NCBI GenBank assembly: GCA_016458225.1
Contig: JAEMGR010000023.1
Span: 1-64,000, forward strand
Reading direction: 5' to 3'
DNA from: Myxococcaceae bacterium JPH2
GTDB lineage: Bacteria; Myxococcota; Myxococcia; Myxococcales; Myxococcaceae
DNA length: 64,000 nt
Both the position numbers and the translations under genes were made by a program. This document shows positions 45,508 to 55,406 of this stretch, piece after piece; within the stretch, counting starts at the first letter, position 1, and every line of letters starts with the position of its first letter. The notes beneath the pieces were generated by a model. It did no database searches. It was not told the DNA's origin and was given only the letters and a program-made list of their open reading frames with translations.

Positions 45508-48096
45508 ATGTCCGTCATGTCCCTGCCCCCTCCCATCGCGGCCGTCCTCGCCGAGCGCGAGCGGCTGCATGCCGTCCTCCCCATGCTGCCCGTCGGCGTG
45601 CACCTGGTGGATGCCCAGGGCGGCCTGCTGGAGCAGAACGACGCGGCCGCCCGAATCTGGGGCACGCCGGCCCCTCGCATCGCGCGCGTGGAGGACTACG
45701 AGCGCTTCGAGGGGTACTGGCCCGCCACCGGCAAGCGGCTGAGCGGCGACGAGTGGGCCCTGGTGCGCACGCTGCGCACCGGCGAGGCCATCCTCAACGA
45801 GGAGGTGGACATCATCGCCTTCGACGGCGTGCGGCGCACGGTGCTGCACTCCACCTCCCCGCTGCGGGCGCAGGACGGGGCGCTCACCGGCGCGGTGTGC
45901 ATCCTCGTGGACATCACCGCGCGCAAGGTGGCCGAGCGCGCCGAGGCCTTCCTCAGCGCCTCCAGCCGGCTGCTGGCCGAGTCGCTGGAGTGGGAGACGA
46001 CGCTGAAGGCGGTGGCGCGGCTGGCCACGCGGGAGTGGGCCGACTACTGCATGGTGGACATGCTGGGCGATGACGGCGCGCTGCACCGGCTGGCCCTCAC
46101 CGCCCGAGACCCCGCGCGGCAGGCGCTCCTGGACGAGGCCCTGCCCTTTCCTCCCCTGGTGGGCGCGGGCACGCCGCTGGCGCGCGCCTTCTCCGAGGGC
46201 AGGCCCGCCCTGGTGGCCGAGATTGATGGCGCGTGGATGAACTCGCAGGCGCGCTCGGAGGAGCACCGCCGCGTGCTGGAGGACCTCGCCCCGCGCTCCG
46301 CCATGCTCCTGCCCCTGGCGGTGGGTGAGCGGCGCTTCGGCCTCATCAACCTGGCGTCCGCCTCGCCCGCGCGGCGCTACACCGAGCAGGACCTGGCCTA
46401 CGCGGCGGAGTTCGCCCGACGCGCGGCGCTGGCGGTGGAGAGCGCGCGCCTGTACCGCGAGGCCCGGCTCGCGCTGCGCGACCGGGACGCGTCGCTGGCC
46501 ATGCTCGAGTCCTTCCTGGCCGCCTCGCCCATGGGCATGGGCTTCGTGGACCGCGAGCTGCGCTACCTGCGCATCAACCCCATGCTGGCCGAGTTCAACA
46601 ACGTCTCGATGGAGGCCCACCTGGGCCGCACCGTCCAGCACGTGCTGGGCCCCGAGCGCGCGCCCGCGGTGGAGCCGATGCTCCAGCACGTGCTCCGCAC
46701 GCAAGAGGCGCTGGTGGATCAACCGCTCACGAGCCAGGACGGCCGCGAGCCGCGCCACTTCCTCGGCACCTTCTTCCCCGTCACCACCGGCGCGGAGCTC
46801 TTGGGCGTGGGCGCCACGGTGATGGAGGTGACGGACAAGAAGCGCGTGGAGGAGCGCCTGCGCTTCCTCGCCGAGGCCACCACGCGCCTGTCCACCTCAC
46901 TGGACTGGCGCACCACGCTGCACACCGTGGCGCGGCTCGTGGTGGAGCAGCTCGCGGACTACTGCCTGGTGGACGTGCTCAACGAAGATGGCCAGCGGCT
47001 GGAGCGCGTGGAGCGCCTGGCCAAGGACCCGGCCTACCAATCGCTGCTGGAGCAGACGCTCGCCTTCGCCGCGCCGCCGGGCTCGCGCTCGCCGGTGCGC
47101 CGCGCGCTGGAGACGGGGCAATCCCAGCTCGTCGCGCGGATGGACGACTCGTGGATGGAGCAGCTCGCGGTGAGCCCCGAGCACCGCCGGCTGTTGGATC
47201 AGCTCACGCCGGCCTCCCTCATGGTCGTCCCGCTGGTGGCGCGCGGCCGAACACTGGGCGTGCTCAGCGCGGTGTCCAACGAAGCGGGGCGAGCCTTCGC
47301 GCCGGGCGACCTGGCCTTCCTGGAGGACCTGGCCCAGCGCGCCGCGCTCGCGGTGGACAACGCGCGGCTGTATCGCAAGGTCGAGCAGGCCGTGGCCGCG
47401 CGCGACGAGTTCGTGGCCATCGCCACGCACGAGCTGCGCACGCCGCTGTCCGCGCTGCACCTGCAGCTCACCTCGCTCCAGCGCTCGCTGGACCGGCCCA
47501 CGCCGGACCTCCCGGAGCGGCTGGAGCAGGGCCTCGCGGGCGCGCTGCGGCAGGCGGATCGCCTCACCCGGCTGGTCGCGCACCTGTTCGACGTGGCGCG
47601 CATCAGCGCGGGCCGCATGGAGCTGGAGACCGACGCGGTGGAGCTGACCACCCTGGTGCATCAGCTGGTGGCCCGCATGGAGGAAGCGCTCGCGGTGGCC
47701 GGGTGCGCCGCGGTGGTGCACGCGGACACGCCCGTGGTGGCGCGCGCGGACCGGCCGCGGGTGGAGCAGGTGCTGATGAACCTGCTGTCCAACGCGATGA
47801 AGTACGCCAGCGGCCTGCCGGTGGAGCTGACCGTGGAGTGCGAGCGCGACATGGCCATCATCGCCGTGCGCGATTGGGGCTCGGGGATTCCTCTCGCGGC
47901 GCGCCAGCGCATCTTCGAGCGCTTCGCCCGCGCCAGCGCCGAGCACGCCCGCGCCAGCCTGGGCCTGGGCCTCTACATCTCCCGGCAGATTGCCCGCGCG
48001 CACGGCGGCGAGCTGGACGTGGAGGACGCGCCGGATGGCCCCGGCGCCCGCTTCGTGCTGCGCCTGCCCCTCTGGAAGAAGCCCGCGCCGGAGTGA
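45508..48096 (+). CDS. PAS/GAF hybrid-input sensor histidine kinase
   Basis: An 862-residue soluble kinase. Order: PAS (~20-140), GAF (~150-315), PAS (~330-450), GAF (~460-630), HisKA with His641 in IATHELRTPL, and HATPase (~750-855) with N-box NLLSNAMKYA and G1 DWGSGI. Both GAF domains and both PAS domains are alike, so the input half looks like an internal duplication. All kinase motifs are intact, so it should autophosphorylate. No response regulator is adjacent, as is usual for myxobacterial orphan kinases. ATG 45508 and an in-frame ATG nine bases on are both possible. Confidence 0.92.
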   Translation: MSVMSLPPPIAAVLAERERLHAVLPMLPVGVHLVDAQGGLLEQNDAAARIWGTPAPRIARVEDYERFEGYWPATGKRLSGDEWALVRTLRTGEAILNEEVDIIAFDGVRRTVLHSTSPLRAQDGALTGAVCILVDITARKVAERAEAFLSASSRLLAESLEWETTLKAVARLATREWADYCMVDMLGDDGALHRLALTARDPARQALLDEALPFPPLVGAGTPLARAFSEGRPALVAEIDGAWMNSQARSEEHRRVLEDLAPRSAMLLPLAVGERRFGLINLASASPARRYTEQDLAYAAEFARRAALAVESARLYREARLALRDRDASLAMLESFLAASPMGMGFVDRELRYLRINPMLAEFNNVSMEAHLGRTVQHVLGPERAPAVEPMLQHVLRTQEALVDQPLTSQDGREPRHFLGTFFPVTTGAELLGVGATVMEVTDKKRVEERLRFLAEATTRLSTSLDWRTTLHTVARLVVEQLADYCLVDVLNEDGQRLERVERLAKDPAYQSLLEQTLAFAAPPGSRSPVRRALETGQSQLVARMDDSWMEQLAVSPEHRRLLDQLTPASLMVVPLVARGRTLGVLSAVSNEAGRAFAPGDLAFLEDLAQRAALAVDNARLYRKVEQAVAARDEFVAIATHELRTPLSALHLQLTSLQRSLDRPTPDLPERLEQGLAGALRQADRLTRLVAHLFDVARISAGRMELETDAVELTTLVHQLVARMEEALAVAGCAAVVHADTPVVARADRPRVEQVLMNLLSNAMKYASGLPVELTVECERDMAIIAVRDWGSGIPLAARQRIFERFARASAEHARASLGLGLYISRQIARAHGGELDVEDAPDGPGARFVLRLPLWKKPAPE

Positions 48097-48196
48097 GCGC
48101 CCGGGTGCTCCCAGACCTGGGGCCCGGACACCAAGCGCTGTCGGACGGTGCGCGCCTTGCCGCCCACATCCGAGGGCCCGCTACGCTTCGGTGTGC

Positions 48197-49060
48197 ATGG
48201 ACGAAGCCCGGAGCAACGTGGCGCGCGCGCGACGGTGGTGGCTGCCCTGGGGCCTGCTGGCGGTCGTCGCGCTGGCGGCCATCCTGGGCGCTCAGGTGGC
48301 GGGGCGCTCCATCACCGCGCTGATGGAGCGCGCGGCGCAACTGGAGCACGAGGCCACCGAGTCCGAGGCGCGCGGCTCCGAGCTGCGCGCCCTGCGCGAG
48401 GCCATGGAGCGCAGGCTCCGGGTCTTGGAGCGCCAGCAGCAGGCCGCGGACCTGGACAGCGCCGCCGCCGCGCTCCAGGCCCAAGGCGCGGAGGCACAGC
48501 GAGTCCGGCGCGAGGAGGTCCTGGCCACGCTCGGTCCCGTGCTGGAGGCCGAGCGGACCGCGGGCACCGCCTTCCTCGAACTCGGCGGCGAGTCGTTGAA
48601 GGTGGAGCTGTCCGAGCGGCTCCTCTTCGAGCCCGGCGCCACCACGCTCACGCCCGCGGGCACGCAGCGGCTCGCGCGCATCGCCACGGTGCTGGGGCCC
48701 TTGAGCGACCACCGCGTCGAGGTGGCGGACCACACGGACGAGTCGCCTCGCGAGACCCCGGCCGCGACGAGCTGGGAGCTCTCCGCCGCGCGCGCGGTCG
48801 CGGTGGTGCGAGCATTGGGAGCCTCCGGCGCGATTGCACCCGAGCGGCTCAGCGCCACGGGCCACGCCGCGTTCCGCCCCGTGGTGCCCTCGGACAGCCC
48901 GCAGAACCGCGAGCGCAACCGGCGCGTGGGGCTGCGCGTGACGCCCGCCCCCGTCGCTCCCGAAGCCGTCGCGGCCGCGCGCACCGAGCCGCCACCGCGT
49001 CCTCCCGCGCGAGCGCCCACTCGCCCCAAGGCGAAGACCAAGAAGGTCGCGCGGCGATGA
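48197..49060 (+). CDS. OmpA/MotB-like protein with N-terminal anchor and coiled coil
   Basis: A 287-residue envelope protein. One transmembrane segment (about 14-36, uncleaved) is followed by a coiled coil (about 40-115) and an OmpA-C domain (about 130-260: LFEPGATTLTPAGTQRL, HTDESP, NRERNRRVGLRV) that binds peptidoglycan. The Gly usual before HTD is Asp here (VADHTD). A basic Pro/Lys tail ends it. It is a paralogue of the protein at 55407-56291. It begins 100 bases after the kinase gene. Confidence 0.8.
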   Translation: MDEARSNVARARRWWLPWGLLAVVALAAILGAQVAGRSITALMERAAQLEHEATESEARGSELRALREAMERRLRVLERQQQAADLDSAAAALQAQGAEAQRVRREEVLATLGPVLEAERTAGTAFLELGGESLKVELSERLLFEPGATTLTPAGTQRLARIATVLGPLSDHRVEVADHTDESPRETPAATSWELSAARAVAVVRALGASGAIAPERLSATGHAAFRPVVPSDSPQNRERNRRVGLRVTPAPVAPEAVAAARTEPPPRPPARAPTRPKAKTKKVARR

Positions 49061-49219
49061 GGACCGGGCGTCCACAACGCCCTCCGCCTGTAGCCGCCCA
49101 GACAACACCCCGAAGTCCTCCCCCGAGACGCAAGTGCGCGGAAGCACGGGCCCCCGAGGCTCGGCCCGGGGCGTGCTAGGGGCGGAGCCATTCCGTCCTG
49201 ACTCCGAGGTCCACCACCC

Positions 49220-50707
49220 ATGTCGCTCTTCGCCCCGCCCGTCCACCCGCGCGCCTCGCTGTCTGGCGTGCTCGCGTGTCTGTGCGCCTTGCTCGTCCTC
49301 CCGGGCACCGCCCGCGCGGCCGCCGACGACGAGGCCGGCGTCCGCATCCTCAACTCCCTGGACACGCGGCACCTGCTCTTCAACGCGCTCACCACCAACC
49401 GCGCCGCGGTGACCGCGCTCATCCAGCAACCGCTCACCACGAGGACGTTCGCGGTCCATGCCTCGCTGAAGAACCAGCTGGAGGACCCCGCCGCGCGCGA
49501 GGTGATGAAGTACCTGGCGAGCTGCGCGCTCCCGCCCGGCCAGGAAGTGAAGTGGGTGGACCACGCGGGCACGAGCTACAGCTTCCCGGGCGAGGCCAAC
49601 CTCTGTCCGGAGTGGGTGAAGGACAAGCCGAGCAGCACGTGCCTGGGCCTGGTGACGTCATGCCTGCTGGCGCGCAACAACGCCTATGACCTGGTCGTGT
49701 CGCTGTCCCTGCGCGGCGAGGATCCGCGCGACATCTGGCGCTTCAATCCCCTGCGCGTCTCCGAGGCCTGGAGCTCTGAGTTCCTGCCCTGCGAGGACGC
49801 CAAGGCCACGGGCCTGGATGCCGCCTGCGGCTGGGTGGGTGAGGGCGTGGGCACGTGCACACCCGGCATGGAGGTGACGGTGTCCGCCGGCGCGCCCTAT
49901 CCCAAGTACTGCACGGGCAAGCTGGGCGACATCGGCGGCGACCGCGTGCTTCGTATCTGCGAGGACCCGCGCGGCTGTACCCGCGTTGCGGAGCTGGCGG
50001 AGGCGGACCGCAACGACTGCGGTGGCCTCGAGCCGAGCATCTCGTTCATGTGCCCCAAGACCGGCACCTACAGCGTCATGTCCGCGCCGAGGGACCGCGC
50101 CGCGGCGCCTGGCACGTGGGTGCGCCCCGCCGCCTCCAACCGCAAGTACCCCACCGAGCGCTTCGGCGCGTACACGTTCCGCGAGGGCGCCTTCTACGGG
50201 AACCTGTTCGCGCCCGAGGCCCTCAAGGTGGAGGTCGTGCTCGACGAGAAGTTCCAGCCCCACCTCACCAAGCCCGGCTTCAAGGGCGTCGTCTACGGCA
50301 AGGCCTACGCCTGCCACGGACGCGATTGGGTGGAGGGGGATCCGCACCTCAACCTGCGCATCTGCGCCAACGCCACCATCGACGCCCGCGTCGCCTCCGC
50401 CTGCGCGGCTCGGACCGTGGGGCCGTGCGAGCCGGGCAGCACCAGCACCCAGCCCGCGCGCTGCGCGGTGCGCGACGGCTCGCTCCTGAAGAGCGATGGC
50501 GACTACGAGTCCTGCCAGGCCGACGACGGCACCCTCTACGAGCAACCCCTCACCGTGTTCCTGCGCAGCCCGTGCGATCTGCTGGAGACCTCGAAGCAGA
50601 CGTACAAGGCCATCGACTGCACGCCGCTCCAGGAGTGCTCCATCATCACCGGCCCCACCCCCTCCAGCATCTGCCTGCTGCCCAACGCCCAGCCGCCCAT
50701 CCCCTGA
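49220..50707 (+). CDS. Secreted Cys-containing protein of unknown function
   Basis: A 495-residue protein with a signal peptide (cleavage after ARAA). The mature part has about 25 Cys spread evenly in a pattern of extracellular disulfides (CALPPG, CGWVGEGVGTC, CEDPRGC, CDLLETS). No enzyme motif is visible. A strong hairpin stands between it and the next gene. Family not recognised. Confidence 0.65.
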   Translation: MSLFAPPVHPRASLSGVLACLCALLVLPGTARAAADDEAGVRILNSLDTRHLLFNALTTNRAAVTALIQQPLTTRTFAVHASLKNQLEDPAAREVMKYLASCALPPGQEVKWVDHAGTSYSFPGEANLCPEWVKDKPSSTCLGLVTSCLLARNNAYDLVVSLSLRGEDPRDIWRFNPLRVSEAWSSEFLPCEDAKATGLDAACGWVGEGVGTCTPGMEVTVSAGAPYPKYCTGKLGDIGGDRVLRICEDPRGCTRVAELAEADRNDCGGLEPSISFMCPKTGTYSVMSAPRDRAAAPGTWVRPAASNRKYPTERFGAYTFREGAFYGNLFAPEALKVEVVLDEKFQPHLTKPGFKGVVYGKAYACHGRDWVEGDPHLNLRICANATIDARVASACAARTVGPCEPGSTSTQPARCAVRDGSLLKSDGDYESCQADDGTLYEQPLTVFLRSPCDLLETSKQTYKAIDCTPLQECSIITGPTPSSICLLPNAQPPIP

Positions 50708-50764
50708 GACAGGGCCCTCGTTTCCGGACGCACGGGCGGATTGAATAGACTCGTGCGTCAAGGC

Positions 50765-50792
50765 GTCAGGGAGCAAGGGCCGGCTCCCTGAC
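50765..50792. terminator. Strong hairpin upstream of barrel gene 1
   Basis: GTCAGGGAGC (50765-50774) pairs perfectly with GCTCCCTGAC (50783-50792) around an 8-base loop, followed by TCCCTTGC. It ends only 22 bases before the next start, so it may also act as an attenuator in that gene's leader. Confidence 0.6.
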
Positions 50793-50814
50793 TCCCTTGC
50801 ACGAGGTGCTTCTC

Positions 50815-51711
50815 GTGTTTCCCTTTCGCTCCGCACTGTGCGCGGCCCTCCTCTGCGGGGGCCTGCTGTCCGCGACTCCCGCCGAGGCGCGCTTTGGCAA
50901 GCACTCCGACTCGGACTCCAGCAAGTCCGACTCGCGCGACGACTCTCGCGACGACGACCACGACTCCGCTCCCGACGACCGGGGCACGCACGACGCCACC
51001 GCCATCGGCACGGACGAACCCGAGCCGCGGCGGGAAGAGCGTCACCACCGGGACGGGCCCCACGTGCGCCGGGTGGCGGACCCCGGCATCTCCTTCTGGC
51101 ACCTGCTCTTCGGCTGGGGCAGCCACGACCGCTCGCGCTTCGTGGAGGACGATGACGTCCCGCAGGAGTCGCTGAGCCAGCGCCGTCACGCGGCGCCGCT
51201 CTCCTTGCGCATGGGCCTGCAGGGAGGCCCGCTGGGCGGAGGCGGCGCGGGGGACGTGTTCCTCGGGTTCGACGCCGAGCGCTTCGGCTTCGTCGTGCAG
51301 GCCACGGGCCTCGTGCTGCCCACGGATGACGGCAGCCCCGGCACCGACTCCATCACCTTGTTGGAAGGTCACCTCACCTACGCGCTGGTGGCGTTGGACC
51401 CGGTGCGGCTGCGCCTGGAGGCGGGCCTCAGCACGGCGACGGCGCCGGACATCCGCTTCGTGGGGATGAGCTTCGGACTGTCCCTGGAGGCATGCATCGT
51501 GGGCCCGGTGGACCTGGAGGCGCGAGTGCAGGCCACGCCGTTCCCCTACCGCCAGGTGGACGCCAGCGCGGCGCTCGCGCTGCACCTGGGCGCGGTGGTG
51601 GTGCGCGGAGGCATGCGCGGCCTCGTGCTGGATGACGCCGGCGAAGTGGACGGCGTGCGACACATCGACTCGTTCGGCGGTCCGTTCCTGGGCGTGGGGC
51701 TCGCTTTCTAG
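50815..51711 (+). CDS. Outer-membrane barrel protein, paralogue 1
   Basis: A 298-residue protein. GTG 50815 has GAGGTG six bases upstream and gives a clean signal peptide ending in ATPAEA; TTG 50797 is an alternative. An Asp/Ser/Arg-rich disordered segment (about 27-80) precedes ten or so strand-like stretches and a C-terminal GLAF, the barrel end. Its last ~180 residues match the protein encoded at 51888 (RVQATPFPYRQV, ALHLGA, LVLDDAG). It is charged and probably surface exposed. Function unknown. Confidence 0.7.
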   Translation: MFPFRSALCAALLCGGLLSATPAEARFGKHSDSDSSKSDSRDDSRDDDHDSAPDDRGTHDATAIGTDEPEPRREERHHRDGPHVRRVADPGISFWHLLFGWGSHDRSRFVEDDDVPQESLSQRRHAAPLSLRMGLQGGPLGGGGAGDVFLGFDAERFGFVVQATGLVLPTDDGSPGTDSITLLEGHLTYALVALDPVRLRLEAGLSTATAPDIRFVGMSFGLSLEACIVGPVDLEARVQATPFPYRQVDASAALALHLGAVVVRGGMRGLVLDDAGEVDGVRHIDSFGGPFLGVGLAF

Positions 51712-51887
51712 CGAAGCGAGCGGAGAGCACGGGCTCGCGTCCTCAGGCGCGGACCGAGGTGTCTCGGGCCACACAGCGCGGGCTGGACGACGACACTCCC
51801 CACCCCAGGGACCATGGGCGCGGAAGGCACGCGGGCGTTTCATGCGCGCCCCGGCCATCCCCCTGGCCGCCCTGGAAGGAGTGATTC

Positions 51888-52700
51888 GTGGTCACCATGT
51901 GGAAGGTGCTGTGCACCGCGCTCGCGGCGGGCGCGTGCCTGACCTCGTCGCGCGCGGAGGCGCATGTCGGCGGGCATGTACCCCGTCTGGAGCCGGCCGC
52001 GACCGCCACCTCCACGCCGCCCCCCGAGGACACGGCCGAGCCTCCCGAGGACGCGCCCGTGCGCGTGCGCATCCGAGGACCGATGGGCGCCATCAGCGCG
52101 ACCCTCCGCATGCGGACACCTCGCCGCGCGCGCCGAGGCTCCCCCGTCCGCACGGAGAACGCCCCCGACGACGCGCGCGCGCCGCTCCTGGTGCGCATGG
52201 GCGTGCAGGGCGCGCGCATGGGCGAAGGCGGCGCGCTGGGACTCTTCCTCACGATGGATGGGATGAAGGCCGGCATCGACCTGCGCGTCACCGGGCTGAC
52301 GTTTCCGGTGGGTGACGGCACGAACTCGCTCGACCACCTCACCGTGCTGGGCACGCACCTGACGGTGGCGCTCGTCTCCACCGAGCGAGGGCGCCTGCGC
52401 GTGGAAGCAGGCGTCGCCAGTACACACGCGCCCGGCGTGCTCTTCGTGGGCCCCAGCTTCGCCGCCTCGGGCGAGGCCTGCATCGGAGAGTCGCGCTGGG
52501 ACGTGGAGGGACGCGTGCAAGCCACGCCGTTCCCCTACCGCCAGGTGGAAGTCCAGGCGGGCGTCGCGCTGCACCTGGGCGCCTTCAACCTGCGCGGCGG
52601 CTGGCACGGCCTCTACCTGGACGACACCGGCCTGCTGCCTGGCATCGAGCACCAGGACGCGCTCGCGGGCCCGTACTTCGGGATGGGCTTCGCGTTCTAG
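51888..52700 (+). CDS. Outer-membrane barrel protein, paralogue 2
   Basis: A 270-residue protein with signal peptide (cleavage near RAEAH). GTG 51888 has GGAAGGAG six bases upstream. The C-terminal half shares RVQATPFPYRQV, ALHLGAF and the GFAF end with the preceding gene; the N-terminal linkers differ. The pair is a tandem duplication that has diverged. The 176-base gap from the first copy holds no gene that I can support. Confidence 0.7.
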   Translation: MVTMWKVLCTALAAGACLTSSRAEAHVGGHVPRLEPAATATSTPPPEDTAEPPEDAPVRVRIRGPMGAISATLRMRTPRRARRGSPVRTENAPDDARAPLLVRMGVQGARMGEGGALGLFLTMDGMKAGIDLRVTGLTFPVGDGTNSLDHLTVLGTHLTVALVSTERGRLRVEAGVASTHAPGVLFVGPSFAASGEACIGESRWDVEGRVQATPFPYRQVEVQAGVALHLGAFNLRGGWHGLYLDDTGLLPGIEHQDALAGPYFGMGFAF

Positions 52701-52711
52701 CCCGGGATGCG

Positions 52712-52739
52712 CGGGCCCCCTTCCGCGAAGGGCGGCCCG
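52712..52739. terminator. Bidirectional terminator hairpin
   Basis: CGGGCC-CCCTTC pairs with GAAGGG-C-GGCCCG across a CGC loop, twelve pairs with one bulge, in the 51-base gap between convergent genes. Confidence 0.65.
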
Positions 52740-52751
52740 GCCCCCGGAGGG

Positions 52752-53438
52752 CTACTCGTCGGAAGCCGCCGCCAGGGGTGCCGAGGCGCCGGCGATGTCC
52801 GCCACCGTGGTCGTGGTGGGCCCCATGCGCTTGGTGCCGCGCCGCTTGGGCGGAGGCGCCAGCCGGGGCGGGCCGCCGAAGAGCCGCTCATACGTCTCCG
52901 GCGTGTTGATGTTCACCACCACGCCCGGGTCCTTCACCGCCACGCGCCGAGGCTTCAACGTGGCGAGCACCGGCTCCAGCTGCGAGCCCTCGGCCGCGCG
53001 CACGCGCTCCGCGGCGGAGCGGGAGAGCACCAGCGGCCAACCCGGAGCGCCCTCGAACTCGGGGCGCAGCGACTCCTCCGACTCCGCCATCATCTTCAGG
53101 AGCGACTTGAGCGTGGAGGCCCGGACCGCGGGCATGTCCACCGGATGCAGCATCACCACGTCCGCCCCCGCCTCCAGCGCCGCGTCGAGCCCCGTCCGGA
53201 TGGACGCGAGCGGCCCCTCCTGCCAGCGCTCACTGTCCACCAACTCGAGGCCCGGGTGCTGCTCGCGCACGGCCTCCGCGTCCTTGCCCAGGACGGCCAT
53301 CACCGTGCAGCCCGCCTTGCCGAACGTGGACGTCAGCGATTGAAGGAAGCTCTTGCCTCCCTCGTGCTCGATGAGCGCCTTGGGGTAGGACATCCGCCGG
53401 GCTTCGCCCGCCGCCAGGATTATCGCCACGGCCTTCAT
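52752..53438 (-). CDS. MobA-like nucleotidyltransferase
   Basis: A 228-residue cytoplasmic enzyme. ATG 53438 has GGAGG and GAGGGT upstream. The N-terminal ILAAGEARRMSYPKAL is the NTP-binding signature; HPVDMPAV supplies a metal-binding Asp. Related proteins (MobA/MocA) attach CMP or GMP to molybdenum cofactor; others modify sugars. The C-terminal ~30 residues are a basic, low-complexity tail. It converges on the barrel pair. Confidence 0.8.
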   Translation of the reverse strand: MKAVAIILAAGEARRMSYPKALIEHEGGKSFLQSLTSTFGKAGCTVMAVLGKDAEAVREQHPGLELVDSERWQEGPLASIRTGLDAALEAGADVVMLHPVDMPAVRASTLKSLLKMMAESEESLRPEFEGAPGWPLVLSRSAAERVRAAEGSQLEPVLATLKPRRVAVKDPGVVVNINTPETYERLFGGPPRLAPPPKRRGTKRMGPTTTTVADIAGASAPLAAASDE

Positions 53439-53648
53439 ACCCTCGCCTCCTCCGCCCCCCACGGAATGCCGGGGGCCACCCCCACAGGCTGTGGCCGGGC
53501 GGTGGGATTGCAGCCCGCCCGCGGGTGCGAGCCGTCAGCCACCCGCGCGTCACTGTTGAAACAGACGCTGCGACAAAGCCCCCTCGCTTGCGCCAGCTTG
53601 GTCGCGATACACCCGTGACACGCGCATCCGCGCGGGGGGGTGTACGCC

Positions 53649-54842
53649 ATGCGACTCGATATCTTCTCGGAGATGCAGCACCCGAAGGAGCGGTGGAGCG
53701 GTCCCAACCACGAGCACGACCTCATCCAGGAAACACTCGCGCAAGCCAGGCTGGCGGATGAGATGGGGTACGGCGTGTGGTGGCAGGTCGAGCACCACAC
53801 CGCGGTGGAGTTCAGCTACAGCTCGGCGCCCGAGTGCATGCTGACCGCCATCGCGATGGGCACGCGCAACCTGCACGTGGGCCACGCGTCGGTGCTCGCA
53901 CCCGGACGCTTCAACCACCCCATCCGCATCGCCGAGCGCGCCGCCTTCCTCGACCACCTGAGCGGCGGGCGCTTCCAGCTCGGTCTGGCGCGCAGCACAC
54001 TGCCCGAGTGGCGCGTCTTCAACATCGACCCGGACCGCACGCGCGACCAGCTCCAGCAAGCGTTCCAGATGGTTCCCAAGATGTGGACGCAGGAGCGCTT
54101 CTCCTGGGAGAGCCAGGACTACCAGCTGCGCGACGTGCAGGTCATCCCCAAGCCCTACCGCAAGCCCCACCCGCCGCTGTGGCAGGCGTGCTCCAGCCCG
54201 GCCTCGTTCGAGCAGGCGGGCCGCAACGGCGTGGGCGCGCTCGGCGTGACGCTGTGGGCATCGCCCGAGGAAGTGGCGGAGATGATCCACCTGTATCGCG
54301 AGGCGCTGCGCACGCGCTGCGAGCCGGTGGGTGAGTTCGTCAACGACCAGGTCGCCTTCTTCACCTTCGTGCACTGCGCGGACAGCGAGCGCGAGGCCAT
54401 GGAGAACGGCGCCGCGCGCGCCGCGGCCTGGTACACGACCGGCTCGTTCACCTTCTTCGAGGCCAAGGACCTCTTCATCCGCACCGCCGCCGAGCTGGAG
54501 GCGCTGGCCAAGGACCCCGCGGGAGGCGGCCTCACCGGCCAGTACCTGCGCCAGAAGGATCCGCACGCGCCGCAGTCCCAGGCGCAGCGACTGCTCGGCC
54601 GGGTCATGTCCGGAGAGAAGGTTCCGGACGAAGAAATCTGGAACGTGCTGAGCGCGCAGGAGTCCCTGCTCGTGGGCACGAAGGACCAGGTGCGCAAGCG
54701 GCTGCGGCACTACGAAGGGCTGGGCATCGACGCGCTCATGACCTTCCATCAAGTGGGCGCGCTGTCCCACGACGCGGTGATGAAGAGCATCCGCCTCACG
54801 GGTGAACTCATCCCGGAGTTCCACACGCCCGCGCGTCCGTAG
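53649..54842 (+). CDS. Luciferase-like (LLM) flavin oxidoreductase
   Basis: A 397-residue soluble enzyme of the bacterial-luciferase superfamily (TIM barrel, FMN or F420). Signs are the N-terminal MRLDIFSEM, the WWQVEHH motif (about 40-47), SERAAFLDHLSGGRFQLGLARS type helix-strand near residue 98, and GTKDQVRKRLRHYEGLGIDALM at the end. ATG 53649 is preferred to GTG 53640. It diverges from the nucleotidyltransferase, 210 bases apart. The substrate is unknown. Confidence 0.88.
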   Translation: MRLDIFSEMQHPKERWSGPNHEHDLIQETLAQARLADEMGYGVWWQVEHHTAVEFSYSSAPECMLTAIAMGTRNLHVGHASVLAPGRFNHPIRIAERAAFLDHLSGGRFQLGLARSTLPEWRVFNIDPDRTRDQLQQAFQMVPKMWTQERFSWESQDYQLRDVQVIPKPYRKPHPPLWQACSSPASFEQAGRNGVGALGVTLWASPEEVAEMIHLYREALRTRCEPVGEFVNDQVAFFTFVHCADSEREAMENGAARAAAWYTTGSFTFFEAKDLFIRTAAELEALAKDPAGGGLTGQYLRQKDPHAPQSQAQRLLGRVMSGEKVPDEEIWNVLSAQESLLVGTKDQVRKRLRHYEGLGIDALMTFHQVGALSHDAVMKSIRLTGELIPEFHTPARP

Positions 54843-54854
54843 TCGCGCGCGGCT

Positions 54855-55169
54855 TCAGTGCCACCCCACCGAGGAGGAGTCACCCGAATGGTCCTCCTCC
54901 TCGGCTTCGGTCGTTTCTTCCCGAGCGGCGCGCGCCTTCGCGGTCAGAATTTCAGCCATGCGCGCGAGCGGAAGTCGCCGCGACAGTCGGTGCAGTTCGT
55001 CCAGCGTCACCTCGCCCAACAGCTCGCCTCGCGTCCCATCCACCACGGGCAACACCCGCGCCCCATGGCGATACATCAGCTGGAGCGCCCCCAAGACGGT
55101 GTCCTCGGGAAAGAGCGTCACGGCGCGAGACACATAGGCATCCAGCTCGGGACTGCTGCACATCGACAC
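54855..55169 (-). CDS. CBS-domain protein
   Basis: A 104-residue protein. One CBS motif is clear (AVTLFPEDTVLGALQLMYRHGARVLPVVDG, then GEVTLDEL), followed by a charged Glu-rich tail. GTG 55169 has GGAGGA about six bases upstream; ATG 55163 is an alternative. A single CBS would dimerise to form an adenosyl-ligand site. It converges on the LLM gene with a 12-base gap. Confidence 0.75.
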   Translation of the reverse strand: MSMCSSPELDAYVSRAVTLFPEDTVLGALQLMYRHGARVLPVVDGTRGELLGEVTLDELHRLSRRLPLARMAEILTAKARAAREETTEAEEEDHSGDSSSVGWH

Positions 55170-55406
55170 GGACTTCCTCCAGGGTGAGCGCAGGGAGCGC
55201 TGGCGCCCCACCAAAGCAAGGGGCTTGCCGCGCACCCGGGCGCGAGCGCGCGAACACCGCGGACTGTGCGCCGTGAAACATCGGCCGTGCGCTCCAGGTG
55301 CAACGTTGAACTTCGAGATACCTCCACGCACCCGCACTGCCTTGAGGCACACCCCCGCGCTCCCGCTAGGGTGTTCGGCACCCATCCCCCCTTGAGAGGT
55401 CGAGAC

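Noticed and set aside
48197..49060. Type VI secretion TssL/TagL-like role for the OmpA-like protein
   Set aside because: No tss gene (sheath, tube, VgrG, TssM) is found nearby in the window.
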